From Osedax fenrisi (lineage: Eukaryota > Annelida > Polychaeta > Sabellida > Siboglinidae): a stretch of 64,000 nt of DNA. The stretch spans positions 22,704,441-22,768,440 of the forward strand of contig OZ025243.1 in assembly GCA_964019155.1 (NCBI GenBank). Direction: 5' to 3'. Of the stretch, positions 62,201-64,000 are shown piece after piece (the stretch's first letter is position 1; the number at the start of each line of letters is the position of its first letter). Below the pieces are notes generated by a model. That model did not search any database, was not told the DNA's origin, and worked only from the letters and a program-made list of their open reading frames with translations. Made by a program: the position numbers and the translations under genes.

Positions 62201-62832
62201 TTTTCAATTGTAAACAAATTTTTATAAAGTATTGTAATTTTTTTCAAAATGTATTACTCAAATATGTATGCATTTGTATATACAAGATATATACTCATAG
62301 TTATATATTTTATAAATATTATTTTTATCAAATGTGTAATAATAATGTAATCAAAAAATAACTAATAAAAATTAACTAAATAGATAATTAGAGTCAAATA
62401 ATAAACACTATTGATAATTTTATAATGAAAATAGAATGAATATGCAGTCATAAATTATCTTTAATAAATATTAGAAGCCAATCATTTTAAAATGTCAAAT
62501 CAAGTAATAAAATATGTTATGATATAAGTATTATATAATAATTAATATCTTAATGTTATATCCTATAACATTAATGTAAAAATAGTTCTCATATCATATT
62601 CAGTAACACTATCATATATTATAGTCATCATAGACTATGATTCATAGTATATAAATATAATATGTTAAAAACGATGAACTAACGTAGAGAAATTCTCGAA
62701 ACAGAGTACTTTTTTGCCATCTCTACCGAAGAAGTACTTTGACAAAGTCGTAGTGGGCGCATAATAGTCATTGTTGTCATTCTGTATATTGTTAATTACT
62801 CTATCATCAAATGTATTGTATAAACGACTCAA
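45457..62832 (-). CDS. MICU3: MICU3-like mitochondrial calcium uptake regulator, 3' part, four exons
   Basis: Minus-strand exons: 62832(approx.)-62684, 50565-50379 (or -50388), 48605-48497, 45629-45457 (stop TAG). Phases 2, 0, 1 agree. Protein blocks: LSKYFFGRDGKKVLCFENFS|TFMVNLQQEVLELEF, GKNTITEIDFGKILLKY, GIDFNEFKKFGEFLNNLEDF, AGKPITQ|DEFKRAV, then a canonical 12-residue EF-hand loop DNDGDGQLSHRE, then FISVMKDRLHRGF. N-N-L-E-D-F and MKDRLHRGF favour MICU3 over MICU1/2. Known role: calcium sensor on the mitochondrial uniporter (MCU) complex in the intermembrane space. The targeting signal and first EF-hand would be on exons beyond the window. The coding end K-VRIR-stop may be read-in to an intron (donor-like GTTAGA at 45471), so one more exon is possible. 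The first intron seen is about 12.1 kb. Confidence 0.88.
46001..46534. mobile_element. hAT-type MITE, 534 bp, with 8-bp duplication ATTATTAC
   Basis: Ends CAGAGTTGGAAAAAATC and CAACTCTG (TIR CAGAGTTG). ATTATTAC flanks both sides perfectly (45993-46000, 46535-46542). Inside, a block of about 190 bp (TTTTTTGAT runs, GATAGAATAAATAAATAAAT, ...AAAAAAGTTGATTTATAATC) is tandemly duplicated, with (AAAAAAATC)n arrays at both ends that can pair. In the last recognised MICU3-like intron (45630-48496). Confidence 0.92.
46560..48480. other. AT-rich intron of the MICU3-like gene
   Basis: (TA)n at 47676-47719. No further element or gene recognised. Confidence 0.6.
48497..48605 (-). CDS. MICU3: MICU3-like exon: GIDFNEF...NNLEDF
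   Basis: Acceptor tctag, donor GTAGTA. Codes for GIDFNEFKKFGEFLNNLEDF then TIAMKMFSFAGKPITQ and one split base. Too short for an ORF scan but matches the family without gaps. Confidence 0.88.
48620..50370. other. Intron; GC-richer patch at 48900-49390 of unknown origin
   Basis: The patch stands out in composition (ATGGGAGAGAATTCCATAAG, GTCTGGGATACATTGGAGAG), and its minus strand loosely resembles the C-terminal end of LINE proteins (CTTATGGAATTCTCTCCC, cf. WNSLP), but no continuous frame could be followed. Possibly an old repeat. Confidence 0.35.
50379..50565 (-). CDS. MICU3: MICU3-like exon: NLQQEVLELEF...
   Basis: Acceptor tttag at 50570-50566; the first A completes Thr, then FMVNLQQEVLELEFNEYSKG and IDFGKILLKYTILSMDDQ. 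The ATG at 50561 is internal. Donor GTATAA (50378) gives ...DLKVIK|GIDF; donor GTCATT (50387) gives ...DLK|GIDF, closer in length to MICU3. Confidence 0.85.
51310..51836. mobile_element. About 527-bp TIR element (GTTCACATGAGCAAT ends)
   Basis: Left TGTTCACATGAGCAATATAT and right end reversed TGTTCACAAGAGCAATCTAT are inverted repeats of about 30 bp, continuing TTCCAG.AATTTC. A partial third copy, GATTGCTCATGTGAATACC, lies at about 51730. Target duplication not resolved; non-coding. Confidence 0.7.
51985..52040. repeat. (TA)n microsatellite
   Basis: About 28 TA units, next to the pogo-like element. Confidence 0.95.
52116..52964. mobile_element. Non-autonomous pogo/Tc1-like element, 849 bp
   Basis: Perfect 24-bp ends starting CAGTAAAAGCAGCTTGTATC and GACA on the left, the exact inverse on the right, with TA on both sides (52114-52115, 52965-52966). 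CAGT start plus TA target is typical of pogo/Tigger. TGTCGATACA-like motifs recur near both ends (52166, 52815, 52845, 52935). No transposase frame. A fragment of the same end (TGTCGATACAAGCAGC) occurs at about 56762. Confidence 0.88.
53769..54265. mobile_element. 497-bp MITE, CAAAGATTTT ends, 7-bp duplication GGCCGGC
   Basis: Left CAAAGATTTTCCAAAGGAAA and right end its reverse complement, then GATATTGCACT on both arms. GGCCGGC is directly outside both ends (53762-53768, 54266-54272). Inside each end CGCCATCTAG / CTAG-GGCG-type motifs repeat (53835, 54167). Relative of the element at 30570-31023. A lone right end (ATATCTTTTCTTCACAAAAT then CTTTG) lies at about 56826-56850. Confidence 0.9.
55220..56129. 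repeat. Long foldback repeat: ~410-bp arms, ~100-bp loop
   Basis: Arm 55220-55633 (GCCGGTGTCGTATTGAGATG ... GTTCAATTCTGAATTCAT) is matched, inverted, by 55734-56129 (ATGAATTCAGAATTGAAC ... CATCTCAATATGACACCGGC) over almost the whole length with few differences. No open frame. Lies in the ~12-kb intron of the MICU3-like gene, so it is transcribed with that gene and could form a long RNA hairpin. Confidence 0.9.
56560..62640. other. Long AT-rich intron of the MICU3-like gene
   Basis: Simple AT-rich sequence with (TA)n at 59235-59267 and an exact direct tandem duplication of about 108 bp at roughly 60540-60755 (TTTACATTTAAAATTAAAAT ... CCATTATTTATATTTATTAT). Open frames here are low-complexity Y/I/F/N translations. 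No exon recognised. Confidence 0.6.
62684..62832 (-). CDS. MICU3: MICU3-like exon: YFFG...FENF block
   Basis: Clear homology from TTTLSKYFFGRDGKKVLCFE to FENFST, with donor GTTAGT (62683). The acceptor is uncertain: after AAAG at 62833 (phase 0, pyrimidine-rich upstream) or after an ATACAG about 45 bp further in. The codons after FENFST run into the intron. Confidence 0.8.
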
Positions 62833-63172
62833 CTTTACATTGTTGTGATTATGAAATGAAAATTGAAAGCATAGGCAAAGAGAACATGATAAATGAAACA
62901 CAATTACATATTATCTGACAAGAGAAATGTTTTTTACTAATACCAGCTATGAGGTTAGTATTAGTATACAAACATCAGAAATGGGAAACATATCATATAT
63001 ATCTATCAGATTTAATATGGATAATATATATTGATAGTATGTGAAAATAGAGAGAGAGGAAGTTAATGTATTTGAGTTATATTTGGAGAAATAGGGCAAG
63101 GTTTAATTATTATGAGTGTGAGCATGAACGTTACATAACATATATATTATATAATATAAGCGCGAGGATATT

Positions 63173-63638
63173 TGTCAGGGTTAATGAATATTTATATAAC
63201 GAGGATCATCATGTATCCCTCATATGTATCCCTCACCACGTATTCCCCCACAACGTATTCCCCATCACGTATTCACCCACCACGTAGTCCCCCACCACGT
63301 ATTCCCCCACCACGTATCCCGATCTTCACCCTGCGACCACGACGATGGCGGCGACTACGACTGGTGAGCTGTTTCTGGAACTGTACCGACTCCACGCGTA
63401 TTATTGTTATTATTAACTGGCACGCCCCTTAAGATATTGTGGGCGTGACGTCTTGAATTGTGCGAAGGTTCTCTTGACTTTTGAGTTAGCGGTCATAGCG
63501 AGATGACGTATGCGAAAACCTGATATCGACCGTTACCACGAGGGAATTCTAATAAAGGAATGAAACGCGTATTTCTTTATTAATTTATATCGAAGTAAAT
63601 TGATTAGTAGTAGATAAGGAAATCGAGCCTACACTACA
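63173..63638 (+). mobile_element. Probable 5' LTR of a Gypsy-type retrotransposon
   Basis: Begins TGTCAGGGTTAATG and ends CCTACACTACA (TGT...ACA). Two bases later TGGCGCTGGCGAACAGGA (63641-63658) resembles a primer-binding site for a tRNA 3' end (TGGCGC...GAACAGG, as for lysine tRNA). AATAAA at 63552-63557 could be its poly(A) signal. The part 63215-63320 contains about six copies of CCACGTATTCCCC. No target duplication follows the end, consistent with an internal region continuing to the right; no gag was seen before the window ends. The whole assignment is inference from end signals. Confidence 0.5.
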
Positions 63639-63738
63639 TTTGGCGCTGGCGAACAGGATCGACGAAAGAGAATACCCCATTGAGTTAACGCGTTAGTTGT
63701 ATAAATATTTAAAAATAACTGACAAATATCCATATTAT

Positions 63739-63908
63739 TATTTATCATATTACTTATTATTTATCATATTACTTATTATTTATCATATTACTTATTATTT
63801 ATCATATTACTTATTATTTATCATATTACTTATTATTTATCATATTACTTATTATTTATCATATTACTTATTATTTATCATATTACTTATTATTTATCAT
63901 ATTACATA
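63739..63908. repeat. 19-bp minisatellite, about nine copies
   Basis: TTTATCATATTACTTATTA repeated head to tail almost without change. The 80-residue YYLLFIILLIIYHIT open frame is its translation and not a gene. Confidence 0.95.
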
Positions 63909-64000
63909 TTATTTTATATATATTATTGTTATTAAATAATATATCTTGTATTTATATTTAAGTGTTCTATACAGTATAATTAATTGTTCTGTATAATTAT

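Noticed and set aside
63172..63432. 86-residue Pro/Arg-rich frame
   Set aside because: Comes from the CCACGTATTCCCC repeat in the putative LTR.
63697..63939. 80-residue hydrophobic repeat protein
   Set aside because: Translation of the 19-bp minisatellite.

Overview
The window reads as a very AT-rich metazoan (invertebrate-type) nuclear genome: genes are split into short exons by GT-AG introns from 0.2 to 12 kb, intergenic DNA is full of (TA)n and (GT)n microsatellites, and LINE, SINE, hAT, pogo-like and MITE-type elements are common. No rRNA, CRISPR or bacterial-type operon was seen. The species cannot be named from this sequence.

Three host genes were rebuilt exon by exon, using protein-family knowledge plus intron phase. 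(1) At 2-3337 (+) lies the 3' half of a TMTC gene (ER O-mannosyltransferase with TPR repeats): five phase-consistent exons ending in a stop. (2) At 33998-42555 (+) lies a Kruppel-like factor of the KLF1/2/4/5 zinc-finger type: six exons, with a PVDLS (CtBP) motif, a PPPPY (WW) motif and three C2H2 fingers. (3) At 62832-45457 (-) lies the 3' part of a MICU3-like mitochondrial calcium-uptake regulator: four exons, the last with a canonical EF-hand loop; the 5' part lies beyond the window.

Layout. 0-3.4 kb: TMTC, with a 39-bp minisatellite and a TIR repeat in its last intron. 3.4-6.2 kb: AT-rich DNA with a tRNA-headed SINE. 6.3-9.9 kb: decayed L2-like LINE (-) split by a hAT element with a perfect 8-bp target duplication. 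10.1-12.7 kb: degenerate ~250-bp repeats with Helitron/Helentron-like CTAG ends. 14.9-16.5 kb: decayed ZBED-type hAT. 16.8-17.1 kb: LINE fragment (+). 17.3-21.8 kb: nearly intact CR1/jockey-like LINE (-) whose ORF1 and ORF2 are separated by one UGA in a UGA-CUA context. 23-25.4 kb: three inverted-repeat MITEs. 25.4-34 kb: a less AT-rich upstream region of the KLF gene with CG-rich patches, palindromes and microsatellites. 34-42.6 kb: KLF, with a five-unit heat-shock-element match and a CACGTG tandem repeat in introns. 45.4-63 kb: MICU3-like gene whose introns hold a hAT MITE, a pogo-like element, a MITE with 7-bp duplications and a ~0.9-kb foldback repeat. 63.2-63.7 kb: probable Gypsy-type LTR with a primer-binding site, then a 19-bp minisatellite.

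The three genes are functionally unrelated (ER glycosylation, transcription, mitochondrial calcium). The most unusual material is the coding arrangement of the CR1-like LINE, the foldback repeat inside a gene, a MITE family with 7-bp duplications, and repeated use of GTT- splice donors.
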